Below the pieces are notes generated by a model. The model did no database searches. It was not told the DNA's origin and worked only from the letters and a program-made list of their open reading frames with translations. A DNA stretch of 64,000 nucleotides from Bacteroidota bacterium (GTDB lineage: Bacteria > Bacteroidota > Bacteroidia > Chitinophagales > BACL12), in assembly GCA_016706865.1 (NCBI GenBank), contig JADJIS010000001.1:620001-684000 (forward strand), in the 5' to 3' direction. This document shows positions 18,925-26,204 of this stretch, in pieces. The translations under genes and the position numbers were made by a program. Numbering within the stretch: position 1 is the first letter of the stretch; every line of letters begins with the position of its first letter.

Positions 18925-20049
18925 ATGATTGACGGCGTAAAAATAACAACTAATTTCTATAATAAAGAGCATTTTTTGAACAATCCTCTTTTACAGTTCA
19001 ACCAAAGGTTAAACCTAAATACTGGGGAACTTACATTCCCCTATTATACCAAATATAAAGGGTTACAAATCAATATTAGGTCAAATAACTTCATTGAAAT
19101 AACAGGGAGTTTACACAAGTATTTAAAGGATGGTGAAAATTTTGGAGATTTTACATTTATTGAACTTTGCGCCGCAATTGATACGCTATGTAGAGATTTG
19201 AAAATAGAGCCAAATAGATGGCATGTAAACAATTTAGAAATAGGTGTTAATGTAATTCTACCATTTGCGGCGCAAAACCTCTTAGCACGTCTTATTTGCT
19301 ACAAAAACAAACCTTTCAATAGGTATGAAAATAGTATCGGTTTATACTGCACCCATTTCACACAAAAGGAAGTAAAGTTTTATAGTAAGTTTCTGCAGGG
19401 AGTTACTAAGACCAATTCCTTTAGAGTTGAATATAAGGCAAAAAAAATGCAGTCTATTGGTGGGACAATTTTACTTTCTGACCTATACGATTTAGACCAA
19501 ATTAAATGGTTATCCAATGAATTGACCAAAATTTGTAAGGACTCGTTGATAATTGACCAGTCAATAGATATTTCCCAATTGACTAAATGTGAGAGTGAAT
19601 TATACCTCAACGGAATTAACCCTAACTATTGGACACAGGAGCATAAAAAAAATAGAAAGTCATGTTTTAAACTTCGTAAACGGTTCGATAAAATTTTATC
19701 TACATATGGTAGGGAAAACTTTAGTGAAGTTTTAACTAAATTGGTAGAAAACAAGATTACTGAAATGTTAGAAATGGGGGACGTTCTTACCGACCTACCA
19801 AAAGACTCTTATTTGATAAATGGGGGACGTTCTTACAGTTTAGATAAAGGGAAAGAATGTCACCCTGTAAGAATATGTTTAACATGTGGTAGGGATATAT
19901 CAAAACAAGACCCAAATTCAAAGTTTTGTAGTGAGTCTCTTTATGGAAGAGAGGGTAAAAAATGTAGGAATACTTTTAACAACAAAAAATATAAGATAAA
20001 ACGGATCGAAAGAGGCGGTGTATTATTTCCCATTGCACAATGGGTTTAG
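18925..20049 (+). CDS. Replication protein, phage gene II/X type
   Basis: Pattern of the rolling-circle initiators of filamentous phages and related plasmids (gene II/X, CRI family): MIDGVKI start, ITGSLHKYLKDGENFGDFTF (about residues 44-63), a WHVNNLEIGVNV strand, VKFYSKF and FRVEYK. The C-terminus adds a Cys cluster (CLTCGRDI ... FCSESLYGREGKKC), a probable zinc finger. ATG at 18925 gives the family-like MIDGVKI; an in-frame GTG at 18859 would overlap the previous gene. The catalytic tyrosine cannot be assigned by eye. Assignment to the family is by motif reading only. Confidence 0.62.
   Translation: MIDGVKITTNFYNKEHFLNNPLLQFNQRLNLNTGELTFPYYTKYKGLQINIRSNNFIEITGSLHKYLKDGENFGDFTFIELCAAIDTLCRDLKIEPNRWHVNNLEIGVNVILPFAAQNLLARLICYKNKPFNRYENSIGLYCTHFTQKEVKFYSKFLQGVTKTNSFRVEYKAKKMQSIGGTILLSDLYDLDQIKWLSNELTKICKDSLIIDQSIDISQLTKCESELYLNGINPNYWTQEHKKNRKSCFKLRKRFDKILSTYGRENFSEVLTKLVENKITEMLEMGDVLTDLPKDSYLINGGRSYSLDKGKECHPVRICLTCGRDISKQDPNSKFCSESLYGREGKKCRNTFNNKKYKIKRIERGGVLFPIAQWV
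19775..19836 (+). repeat. Two 16-bp direct repeats inside rep, possible origin
   Basis: TGGGGGACGTTCTTAC occurs at 19775-19790 and 19821-19836. The 46-bp offset puts the copies in different codon frames (MGDVLT versus GGRSYS), so selection is on DNA, not protein. The core ACGTTCTT is the same as in the M13/fd plus-strand origin around the gene II nick (ACGTTCTTTAATA), from memory. Confidence 0.4.
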
Positions 20050-20087
20050 TGGGTCTATCTCTAAGGATTAAGGTTATATAGAATAAT

Positions 20088-20702
20088 ATGGGAAGAGATT
20101 CAACGGGAGTAATAACTCAGAGCGGCGCAAATCAAATCAAAATTAGTGCACTCAAAAAAGGTGGATTGTTCAACGCTGAGAATAAATTATTGTCAGGGAC
20201 AATAAGTTGGGAGAACGGCGCAATTTTAAACTTTCAATATAGAAACGAAGAGGGGAAAAAGTCAATTAGATTTCAATATTGCCATACTGATTACAAGGGA
20301 AACAAATCAAACATGGATTATACGGTTCAGATTGTTTCTGTCCCTTCCAATTTGGGGAAAGGTGAAAACCTATATTTTTTGTGTCCCGTGTCCTATAAAC
20401 GGTGCAAGGCGATTTTTATGGCATATGGTTCAACCAAATTCAAACGCCGTTCAGCATATCAAACACGTATTTACTACATGACTCAAAAAAGAAGTCACCA
20501 TGATAGGCATTTATACAGATATTTTGATTTGGAAGACCAACTTAAAGAAATTTATACAAAGGGGTATAAAGAAACCTACAAAGGAAAACAAACCCGCGTT
20601 GCACACAGGGTCAAGATGTTAGAGATTAAAAAACAGCACTATAATAATTTACGATTGAGTTTATTTATTGAGAGATTTGGGTATTTATTGGATAAGAAGT
20701 AA
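20088..20702 (+). CDS. Element protein with CP-x-R-C motif
   Basis: 204 aa, strongly basic. An N-terminal beta-rich half (SGTISWENGAILNFQYRNEEG...IRFQYCH) is followed by ENLYFLCPVSYKRCKAIFMAYG...FKRRSAYQTRIYYMTQKRS. This resembles a phage and plasmid family in which a zinc ribbon reads FxCPxCxRRCRxLY...FxCRxCxxLxYxSQ; here most of the second Cys pair is lost. The C-terminus is helical. It may bind nucleic acid. No SD is obvious before the ATG; spacing from rep is 38 bases. Confidence 0.6.
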   Translation: MGRDSTGVITQSGANQIKISALKKGGLFNAENKLLSGTISWENGAILNFQYRNEEGKKSIRFQYCHTDYKGNKSNMDYTVQIVSVPSNLGKGENLYFLCPVSYKRCKAIFMAYGSTKFKRRSAYQTRIYYMTQKRSHHDRHLYRYFDLEDQLKEIYTKGYKETYKGKQTRVAHRVKMLEIKKQHYNNLRLSLFIERFGYLLDKK

Positions 20703-20779
20703 AAGGTAAAATTTTCAACTACATACAATAACAATCAATTATCCGTAGATTTGAGTAACCCTAACCTAAACAGACTAAC

Positions 20780-20947
20780 ATGGAATTTTTGCTAATAATC
20801 ATTGTTGTTGCCTTTTACTTCCTACCCTCAATTATGGCATACAGAAAATCATTCTTTGGGCAAGTATTTTTATTAAACCTATTATTGGGTTGGACAGTAT
20901 TAGGGTGGATTATTGCCATAATATGGGCTGTAAAAGTTGAAAAGTAA
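20780..20947 (+). CDS. Superinfection immunity protein (T4 Imm-like)
   Basis: 55 aa with two membrane helices. It shows the family pattern FLPSIMAYRK then FLLNLLLGWTVLGWIIAIIWA, where a Phe-Leu-Pro start and the LLGWTxLGWxxAxxWA second helix are diagnostic. T4 Imm and its relatives sit in the inner membrane and stop DNA entry by a second phage. In an integrative element it probably protects the host or the element from related invaders. It is shorter than usual ORF cut-offs and is easily missed. Confidence 0.82.
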   Translation: MEFLLIIIVVAFYFLPSIMAYRKSFFGQVFLLNLLLGWTVLGWIIAIIWAVKVEK

Positions 20948-21050
20948 TCCGTTTTAGAATAAACTCCAGAGGAAGGTTTTAATACGGTCAGTTGAATGAT
21001 TCCAATAACTTACAAAAGTGACACTATAAAAAAGGAATGTTTTAACAAAC

Positions 21051-21338
21051 CTACTCTTTAGTCTTAACCCTTTTCATTAATCCTTCCAATACCTCAGGGT
21101 CGTTCAAATCCCCTTCACCCTTTATATTGTCGTAGGTTTTCTCAATCCCTTTAATCCCTGTCTCCTTAGGTTTTAGAAAATCTCTTATTTCGGTCAACAA
21201 TTGGTTATTACTCTTTAGTAACTCTATTAGGTCATTTATTTTGAAATACCATAAGGAAATCTCACGTCCAATGAGAAAAAGGGCAATTAGAACTACTAAA
21301 AGTATCCCTAATTGAATGAGTGTTAAGTTTGAGTCCAT
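21051..21338 (-). CDS. Small membrane-anchored coiled-coil protein
   Basis: 95 aa on the opposite strand to the rest of the element. One N-terminal transmembrane helix (residues 8-25), then an amphipathic helix (WYFKINDLIELLKSNNQLLTEIRDFLK) and a charged tail ending GLMKRVKTKE. The sequence is coherent and ATG-started, but I know no family. Confidence 0.6.
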   Translation of the reverse strand: MDSNLTLIQLGILLVVLIALFLIGREISLWYFKINDLIELLKSNNQLLTEIRDFLKPKETGIKGIEKTYDNIKGEGDLNDPEVLEGLMKRVKTKE

Positions 21339-21394
21339 AGTTCAAATATAGGAAAGAGTTGTAAAAATTAATAAATTTGAATAAAATACACATT

Positions 21395-21871
21395 ATGAAA
21401 CTATTATCAATATTTCTATTACTCGCATTTGTTGCCTGTGAGAGCAAAAAAGTAGTATATAAGTCAAAGGAAGAAATTGCAAAAGATAGCATTTCAGCCT
21501 ACTTGCAATCTCATTTACATGACCCAACAAGTTTTCAGTTAGTGCACTATTCGAAATTTGATACTGTTTATACCTCTGCCTACGACGACAAACGCGACTA
21601 TTATAAAGGCATACAAGATAGTTTATTTGATGAGGCAGGAAAACATTATATCCTAAGTAAAGAGCATAAATTGACTTGGGACTTAGGAATGTCCTATTTT
21701 GATACTCTGACAAATTTACTAAATGATACTACATACCGTGGAAAATTCATTGGGTATGCAATCTCTCAAAAGTATCGAGCAAAGAATCAAATGGGTGCAC
21801 TTGGATTACATACTGTTTTATATTCTTTTGACTCCTCAATGAATATTATAAACGTTATGGACGAAGATTAA
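21395..21871 (+). CDS. Element-borne lipoprotein
   Basis: A lipoprotein signal (LLAFVACESKK, Cys at residue 15 from this ATG) is followed by a charged soluble domain with DPTSFQLVHYSKFDTVYTS and ISQKYRAKNQMGALGLHTVLYSFDSS. The latter wording (Y-x-R-A-K-N-x-x-G-x-x-x-L) is seen in small unnamed Bacteroidota lipoproteins. Function unknown. The ATG at 21395 is chosen over an in-frame TTG at 21377, which would put a charged extension before the signal. Confidence 0.65.
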   Translation: MKLLSIFLLLAFVACESKKVVYKSKEEIAKDSISAYLQSHLHDPTSFQLVHYSKFDTVYTSAYDDKRDYYKGIQDSLFDEAGKHYILSKEHKLTWDLGMSYFDTLTNLLNDTTYRGKFIGYAISQKYRAKNQMGALGLHTVLYSFDSSMNIINVMDED

Positions 21872-21926
21872 CATTCTTTTTGTTGCACCTATTGAATTTA
21901 CTTTTTGGGGTATTTAAACTCCAAAA

Positions 21927-21946
21927 TGCCACAGCTACTGCCACAT
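21927..21946. repeat. Right pair of TGCCACA repeats, probable arm sites
   Basis: TGCCACA at 21927 and TGCCACAT at 21939, the same 12-bp period and the same orientation as the left pair at 15852/15864. Confidence 0.58.
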
Positions 21947-21952
21947 AAAAAT

Positions 21953-21988
21953 AAAAAAAACCCTCAAACTCAATAGAGTCAAGGGTTT
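21953..21988 (-). terminator. Terminator for tRNA-Phe supplied by the element
   Basis: Read on the minus strand: AACCCT...ACTC-TATT-GAGT...AGGGTT followed by eight T. It lies directly after the 3' end of tRNA-Phe and just inside the att core, so it replaces the older terminator displaced to 15665-15721. Confidence 0.65.
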
Positions 21989-22004
21989 GGGGTGGTGTGG
22001 GGCG
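21986..22004. repeat. attR core within the tRNA-Phe 3' end
   Basis: Second copy of the 19-bp direct repeat. It covers the discriminator, the 3' acceptor strand and the first T-stem bases of the minus-strand tRNA-Phe. Confidence 0.88.
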
Positions 22005-22065
22005 GGATCGAACCGCCGACACAAGGATTTTCAGTCCTTTGCTCTACCAACTGAGCTACCGCACC
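21993..22065 (-). tRNA. tRNA-Phe (GAA)
   Basis: Full 73-nt cloverleaf: acceptor GGTGCGG/CCACACC, D arm GCTC-AGTTGGTA-GAGC, anticodon arm AAGGA-CTGAAAA-TCCTT with anticodon GAA, variable GTGTC, T arm GGCGG-TTCGATC-CCGCC, discriminator A. The CCA end is not encoded. One oddity: acceptor pair 5:68 is a C:A mismatch, inside the att core. Confidence 0.95.
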
Positions 22066-22082
22066 TTTTATATTCTACTCTT

Positions 22083-22165
22083 TCGAACCTCGACACAAGC
22101 CCGCCCGGATGACCGGTCGGACGGGGATTTTCAGTCCTTTGCTCTACCAACTGAGCTACCGCACC
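22083..22165 (-). pseudogene. tRNA-Phe pseudogene with 26-nt insertion after the anticodon arm
   Basis: The 5' part (acceptor strand, D arm, anticodon arm) equals tRNA-Phe. After CTGAAAATCC a 26-nt GC-rich insertion (22100-22125) can fold into an 8-bp stem (one G:U). A damaged T arm follows (GAGGTTCGA) and no 3' acceptor strand exists. Confidence 0.8.
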
Positions 22166-22179
22166 TTTTTCAATTCATT

Positions 22180-22248
22180 AAGGACTACATTTTCAGTCCT
22201 TTGCGCTACCCCTTGTCCGTCAACCGACGGAAACTGAGCTACCGCACC
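22180..22248 (-). pseudogene. tRNA-Phe pseudogene with hairpin in the D loop
   Basis: The acceptor 5' strand and anticodon loop are kept. The D loop carries the perfect hairpin TCCGTC-GGTT-GACGGA (22216-22231) plus CAAGG; the D stem is changed from GAGC to GCGC. The anticodon arm has become AAGGACT...AGTCCTT, a 7-bp stem, and all sequence 3' of it is lost. Confidence 0.8.
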
Positions 22249-22264
22249 TTTTTACTCTATAATA

Positions 22265-22330
22265 CGACAAGATTTTCAGTCCTTTGCGCTACCCTTGTCA
22301 GTCCACTGACTGAAACTGAGCTACCGCACC
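22265..22330 (-). pseudogene. tRNA-Phe pseudogene with a different D-loop hairpin
   Basis: Same plan as the copy at 22180-22248 but the D-loop hairpin is TCAGTC-AGTG-GACTGA (22298-22313), again followed by CAAGG. The 3' half ends after the anticodon arm (CTGAAAATCTTGTCG). The 5' ends of the copies lie at 22330, 22248, 22165 and 22065. Confidence 0.8.
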
Positions 22331-22366
22331 TTTATTTAAGGGACTGCAAAGATATATTTATCCCCC

Positions 22367-24664
22367 CTATTTTCCAATAATATAGTTATTTACACAAAAT
22401 TTTTCGGGGGAAAGTATGTCGTAATAGGCGCTGTAGGCAGTGTGACGCACCACTAATTCGTCGAAGTTGACACGGGAATCGTCGCTGCAGCTGATGCGGA
22501 TCTTTTTAATGGAAGGGCCGATTTCATAGTTTTCTGAAGCTCTTACCCATCTGTCGCAAATATCGGTGGAAAGCGTTGGTGCTACGGAAACAGCTCTTAA
22601 AATCTCGTCTTTTTCGTTCAGAAAATAAACATCTATGTAGGGATAAGCCATGCTGTTAACGTCGGATTTTGCCCAAAAAGATACTTCTATCCAATAAGGC
22701 TCATCTGCTTGTACAGGAATTTCGGCCATGGGTTTTATGGTTTTATCGGAAAATAAAGATCCCTTTCCCATAAAAGAATTTCCGTTATGCTGATCATCAA
22801 AGGTGTTTCTGTAAAAAAGTTTTAACGGTTTTTCGGAAAAATAGGTGAAGCCATTATTATTATATTCCTGCAACGAATCTTGTATCAGGGAATGATCCCA
22901 AATTGCTATTTTATCGCCTTTCTCTTTTAATACCTTTGTATCAAAAGCGTAAAAACTAAACTGATCCGTTTTTGCAACTTCCACGGAATGGTCAACAAGA
23001 AATTGTTCACCGGCATTTAATGGTTTATTTGACACTGCAAGCAACAATTTTTGCGATTTAAATACTCCATCATTACTATAATTATTAATATAGGGATGAG
23101 AAACTATCTGCACATTATTTAAAGTTTGCGAAAACGACGTGCGACTCATCATATAATTTACTAACGGCAATTTAGTTGCATAGGAAAGTTCCATTGCATA
23201 TTGAAAACCTCCCACAGTTCTGTCAACATATAATTTTTCGGAACCCTGAAAAAAAGAAGGCAGAAATAAAATAGCATCAAAATTTTCGACCTTCAGATCT
23301 GAACTCGAAAAAAGGCCGGTGAAAATGTTGTATGAGGAGTTGAAAGGATTTTTTTTATTACCTTTTTGCATTTTTTCTGCAGTACCAACAAAATAATTAT
23401 ACGATTCAGAAAACTGAATTACCAATGGCAAGGCCAGAAAAATATAAGCAATAATTACATTGCGTTTCTGGATTTTCTTAAACAAAATATAGATCAATAC
23501 CGAAAGCGAAATAGTGTATATAAAATAAAATCCCCATGCAAACCTTCCGGGAGAACGAAACTGTTTTAATGGTGTAATAATATCAAGCAAAAATTCCAAA
23601 TTCCAACTGAAGGGATAGGTCATGGAAAACAGCAATAATAAAACCGATGATATTAACCAAGATCCCATATCTCCCGGAAAATTTATTAAAGATCTTTTAA
23701 AGGAGCGTTTATATATCAAACGTTTTATATAAATAAACGGCAGAATAAATAAAAAAAACAAACCAACAACTCCAACATATGCATATCCCTCCGCATTAAA
23801 TGGCAACAAATGGAAAATTCTAAAAAACTGATTTCTTATCGTACCATCCAAAGGCAAAAAAACTGACGGAAAAGATGCTTTATAGAGAAAAAAACCAAAA
23901 GGACTTTCAGGTCGATCAGAAATTTTATCCGTAAAGTGCATAAAAAGAGTAATAAACACAACAGGAATTATTGCTGCACCAATATGAAATAGTATCTGTT
24001 TAAAATTTCTTTTCTTTTTGAATAAAAGAATAAACACATGAAACAAAATAAACATCGCTCCTATCAATACATAATACATGTGCAGGAACCCAAATAAAAT
24101 AATTACTGATATGATTAATATCCACCTCCATAACTGATATTGATATTTATCGAGCATTAATATCAAATACCAAATGAGGGGAATAAATAAAGCATATCCC
24201 AGTGCAAAATGTCCCCAAAACCTGTCCAGTTGTGGATTCATGAGCCCAATTAAAATAGATGCGACCACAGCAAAATAAGGTGGTAACGCATAAAAACACA
24301 TTATTTTGTAAATGAAGATCACACAAAAGAAAAGTGATACAAACAACAAAATATTCATTATTCCAATGGTATATCCCGAAATAGAAAATAAATTATTGTC
24401 GATAAAATTCATCACCCAACTCAACAAGGGTTGATTATCCGTAAATACCACATGTTCGCCATAGGGATAATTCATTCCCGTAAAATGAGTTCCATTATCA
24501 TTATCAACAAACCAAGCCGGTGTATAATAGTTTTTTACTGCATCTCCTCCTGTGCTAAGTAAATAAGTATTGGCATGAAATATTACCTTGCTCCAAACAA
24601 TACAAATAATAGTTATCGTTAAAATAGAAAGTATCACAACCGGGTTCTTGAGGAGCTTCTTCAT
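22367..24664 (-). CDS. Large multi-spanning membrane protein, GT-C-like
   Basis: 765 aa. About 11-12 transmembrane helices in residues 8-430, with a first extracytoplasmic loop containing GGDAVKNYYTPAWFV and MNYPYGEHV, where the acidic residues after helix 1 are as in GT-C sugar transferases that use lipid-linked donors. The C-terminal ~200 residues (PVQADEPYWIEVSFWAKSDVN...IRISCSDDSRVNFDELVV) look like a carbohydrate-binding-type beta sandwich. Next to two GT2 genes in the same direction, so surface glycan synthesis is inferred; donor and acceptor unknown. Confidence 0.65.
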   Translation of the reverse strand: MKKLLKNPVVILSILTITIICIVWSKVIFHANTYLLSTGGDAVKNYYTPAWFVDNDNGTHFTGMNYPYGEHVVFTDNQPLLSWVMNFIDNNLFSISGYTIGIMNILLFVSLFFCVIFIYKIMCFYALPPYFAVVASILIGLMNPQLDRFWGHFALGYALFIPLIWYLILMLDKYQYQLWRWILIISVIILFGFLHMYYVLIGAMFILFHVFILLFKKKRNFKQILFHIGAAIIPVVFITLFMHFTDKISDRPESPFGFFLYKASFPSVFLPLDGTIRNQFFRIFHLLPFNAEGYAYVGVVGLFFLFILPFIYIKRLIYKRSFKRSLINFPGDMGSWLISSVLLLLFSMTYPFSWNLEFLLDIITPLKQFRSPGRFAWGFYFIYTISLSVLIYILFKKIQKRNVIIAYIFLALPLVIQFSESYNYFVGTAEKMQKGNKKNPFNSSYNIFTGLFSSSDLKVENFDAILFLPSFFQGSEKLYVDRTVGGFQYAMELSYATKLPLVNYMMSRTSFSQTLNNVQIVSHPYINNYSNDGVFKSQKLLLAVSNKPLNAGEQFLVDHSVEVAKTDQFSFYAFDTKVLKEKGDKIAIWDHSLIQDSLQEYNNNGFTYFSEKPLKLFYRNTFDDQHNGNSFMGKGSLFSDKTIKPMAEIPVQADEPYWIEVSFWAKSDVNSMAYPYIDVYFLNEKDEILRAVSVAPTLSTDICDRWVRASENYEIGPSIKKIRISCSDDSRVNFDELVVRHTAYSAYYDILSPEKFCVNNYIIGK

Positions 24665-24673
24665 ATATTAAAA

Positions 24674-25387
24674 TTAAAAGCTTTTAAAGAATATTTTCAG
24701 AAAATTAAATCCCTCACTTAACAAAATGCCGGTGCGCATACTGCTAAATTGTATATTTTCCTTCAGTTCTATTTCCACAGGAACCATCGAAACTTCCTTT
24801 TGTCGAGATACAAGAAATATAAACTCCAGGTCGAAAAGATAACGGTTTATGGTAGTTTTTAAAAAAATATCTTTTCCCTTCTTATTAAATCCCTTTAATC
24901 CGCATTGCGTGTCAGAGATCTTTAAACGCAAAATATTTTTACTTCCGGCGCGTAAAATTTTTGAAATAAATTTACGCCCCGCAGGTACGTGTTTGTAATA
25001 ACTTTTATCCTTTACTCCTACTGCAATGTCCGTTTTGCCTTTTACTATTTGATCCCAAATTTTAATAAAACTATTTGTGGTATAGGGAAAATCAATATCA
25101 GTATAAATACATACATCAGCAATCGAAGTTTTTATTCCTTCCCTCAATGCATATCCTTTTCCTTTATTAACATCATAACTAATATTTACAAATTGCGGAA
25201 TGCGATCTTTTAATTTTTGTATATCTGTTAAACTGATAGTGGAAGTTCCATCATTAACCATAATAAGCGTAATATCAATATCCTTAATACGATTTTTAAT
25301 TTCCTGAAATTCCTGAATAATATTTTCCGCCCAATTTTTTGAGGGATTGTAACAAGGCAAAATAATATCTAGTGAAGTAGCTGTCAA
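24674..25387 (-). CDS. Family 2 glycosyltransferase
   Basis: GT-A fold enzyme, cytoplasmic: N-terminal LDIILPCYNPSKNW, a VNDGTS motif, KGYALREGIK, the metal-binding YTDIDFPY (DxD), and GLKGFNKKG. Of the DPM1/undecaprenyl-sugar type by length (237 aa) and by DTQCGLKGF. It probably loads a sugar on a polyprenyl carrier used by the GT-C-like protein directly downstream. Confidence 0.88.
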   Translation of the reverse strand: MTATSLDIILPCYNPSKNWAENIIQEFQEIKNRIKDIDITLIMVNDGTSTISLTDIQKLKDRIPQFVNISYDVNKGKGYALREGIKTSIADVCIYTDIDFPYTTNSFIKIWDQIVKGKTDIAVGVKDKSYYKHVPAGRKFISKILRAGSKNILRLKISDTQCGLKGFNKKGKDIFLKTTINRYLFDLEFIFLVSRQKEVSMVPVEIELKENIQFSSMRTGILLSEGFNFLKIFFKSF

Positions 25388-25390
25388 TTA

Positions 25391-26110
25391 TTATTTAAAT
25401 AAACCGTAACGAACTATACAATATATTGCACGCACACCATCCTTCCAGTTTATTTTTTTCCCTTCTGCATATGTTCTGCCATAATATGAAATTCCAACTT
25501 CATAGATACGTATGCCTTTAATTTTAGCTAATTTTTGTGTAAGCTCCGGTTCAAATCCAAAACGGTTTTCTTTTAATTTTATGGATTTTATTATATCTGT
25601 CCGAACGAGTTTATAACAGGTTTCCATATCCGTTAAATTCAAATTGCTGAACATATTGGAAATAGAGGTCAAAAATCCATTACCTATCGAATGCCAATAA
25701 AATAAAATACGGTGTGCATTGCCTCCGCTAAACCTGGAACCATACACAACATCGGCATCACGTTCTAAAACAGGTTTTAATAATAAAGTAAATTCGTTTG
25801 GATCATATTCCAGATCGGCATCCTGTACTATAGTGAATTCACCACTCGCATTATTGATGCCCGTATGTAATGCCGCACCTTTTCCCTTGTTAACCTCATG
25901 ATGAAAGGAACGGATATTTAATTGGGGATGCGCGTCAATAAACTCCTGTAACTTAATTGCAGTTTTATCTTTTGAGCAATCGTTAACTACAATAATTTCC
26001 ATTTCAATATTTTGAGGTAACACTACTTTTGAAAGTGTGGTCAAAATAGTTTGAATGGTGTTTTCCTCGTTATAGGCAGGAACAAGTACACTTAATTTTT
26101 TTACTTCCAT
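25391..26110 (-). CDS. Family 2 glycosyltransferase, DPM1-like
   Basis: N-terminal LSVLVPAYNEENTI, VVNDCSKDKT, NKGKGAALHTGI, VQDADLEYDP (DxD) and DMETCYKLVRTDI with RFGFEPELT, all typical of polyprenyl-phosphate glycosyltransferases. It is three bases upstream of the second GT2 gene, in one operon. Confidence 0.9.
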   Translation of the reverse strand: MEVKKLSVLVPAYNEENTIQTILTTLSKVVLPQNIEMEIIVVNDCSKDKTAIKLQEFIDAHPQLNIRSFHHEVNKGKGAALHTGINNASGEFTIVQDADLEYDPNEFTLLLKPVLERDADVVYGSRFSGGNAHRILFYWHSIGNGFLTSISNMFSNLNLTDMETCYKLVRTDIIKSIKLKENRFGFEPELTQKLAKIKGIRIYEVGISYYGRTYAEGKKINWKDGVRAIYCIVRYGLFK

Positions 26111-26204
26111 GTGTTCAAAAAGTAAAATTAAGGCATTCTTTCCGTTAATGGAAAATTGTAGTTCTTTGGAGTATTAGATCGAGATGTACAATGGAGCAGA
26201 CTGA

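Larger units (their letters stand above)
15713..22004. mobile_element. 6.3-kb integrative element in tRNA-Phe with gene II/X-type Rep
   Basis: Bounded by identical 19-bp direct repeats, the right one forming the 3' end of tRNA-Phe. Contents in order: tyrosine integrase, unknown 301-aa protein, HTH/Xis-like protein, unknown 137-aa protein, Rep of the filamentous-phage type, CP-motif protein, superinfection immunity protein, a membrane protein (-) and a lipoprotein (+). Pairs of TGCCACA repeats lie inside both ends. No relaxase, Zot-type ATPase, capsid or terminase gene is visible, so it is best described as an integrative plasmid-like or phage-satellite-like element. Confidence 0.85.

Noticed and set aside
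15713..22004. Interpretation as a complete filamentous prophage
   Set aside because: No Zot/pI-type ATPase with Walker motifs and no short coat protein gene could be found; only Rep and the immunity protein are phage-like.
15713..22004. Interpretation as a conjugative or mobilisable element
   Set aside because: No relaxase, coupling protein or tra genes are visible in 6.3 kb.
21997..22380. 127-aa plus-strand open frame starting MGRDRTADTRIFSPLL
   Set aside because: It is the antisense translation of tRNA-Phe and its pseudogene copies, a well-known false gene.
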